Source of the DNA: Physocladia obscura
Lineage: Eukaryota > Chytridiomycota > Chytridiomycetes > Chytridiales > Chytriomycetaceae
NCBI GenBank assembly: GCA_027596945.1
Contig: JADGJH010000505.1
Location: 1-17,752 of the forward strand
Reading direction: 5' to 3'
Length of the DNA stretch: 17,752 nucleotides
The notes beneath the pieces were generated by a model. It did not search any database. It saw only the letters and a program-made list of their open reading frames with translations, and was not told where the DNA came from. This document shows, piece after piece, positions 17,569-17,752 of the stretch. Position 1 is the first letter of the stretch, and each line of letters begins with the position of its first letter. Position numbers and translations under genes: made by a program.

Positions 17569-17752
17569 GTAAGCAAAAATTAAGCTAAAAATAAATAAAT
17601 GTATCAAATATTATGCTGAAAAAAAAGTTTCCTCAATATAAACTTTTTTTTTTTTTTTTTTTTAATGAACAATTTGTTAGATTATGTTAGAAAGATGGAA
17701 TGAGAAGGATGAAGTTTATTAAAAATAAAAAGAAAACAACCACCAGCCGGAT
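17569..17752. other. AT-rich end of window, possible FERM intron
   Basis: Begins with a good donor (GTAAGC) and contains a 20-T run at 17644-17663. No following FERM exon is recognised before the window ends, so the intron may continue or the gene may be cut. Confidence 0.45.
17644..17663 (+). repeat. 20-base poly-T tract
   Basis: Uninterrupted T run. It is a weak spot for assembly and polymerase slippage. Confidence 0.9.

Noticed and set aside
1..17752. CRISPR array, prokaryotic operon or defence cassette
   Set aside because: No regularly spaced direct repeats, no ribosome-binding-site-led gene strings, and clear spliceosomal introns argue for eukaryotic nuclear DNA.

Overview
The window looks like nuclear DNA of an AT-rich, repeat-rich fungus, most likely an early-diverging lineage. 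Supporting signs are short introns (about 50-70 bp, GT...AG, several with CTAAC/CTAAT-like branch sites), a Pho85-type cyclin, a decayed copy of homoaconitase (fungal lysine pathway), a decayed MAK/RCK/Ime2-type kinase and a FERM-domain gene. The exact lineage cannot be fixed from this sequence. No rRNA, tRNA, CRISPR array or prokaryotic operon was seen.

The window alternates between two kinds of DNA. Repeat-like compartments (about 1-1800, 3160-7200 and 13570-14400) are almost free of the dinucleotide CG; the first 1.8 kb contains none. They hold eroded coding fragments on both strands, with frameshifts and stops. Gene islands have ordinary CG content. These are 1930-3060 (homoaconitase relic on + converging on an intact RibD/DHFR-like reductase on -), 8700-13560 (four consecutive minus-strand loci) and 15130-17570 (plus-strand loci).

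The central minus-strand island reads, in transcriptional order: MAK/RCK-like kinase relic (13389 to about 12860), intact Pho85/Pcl-type cyclin with one intron (11932-10923), a small acidic-tailed gene with two in-frame stops but a workable splice (10743-10168), and a six-exon gene of unknown family with cysteine clusters (10058-8714). The intron of that last gene at 9650-9460 carries a G-quadruplex motif, a perfect hairpin and a palindrome. Downstream of it (8562-7150, minus) lies a chain of broken coding fragments from a larger mobile or viral-type gene. Broken plus-strand fragments occupy about 3288-6490.

The right island has a two-exon serine-rich gene (15375-15876), an orphan coding relic (16102-16395) and the first four exons of a KRIT1-like FERM gene (16596-17568), which runs toward or past the window end and contains one apparent frameshift.

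The intact cyclin and reductase beside several broken conserved genes suggest a locus undergoing gene decay next to methylated repeats. Sequencing error is a live alternative for the single-base frameshifts. No complete novel multi-gene system is visible. The most unusual items are the CG-void compartments, the unknown cysteine-rich gene, and the stop-interrupted small gene.
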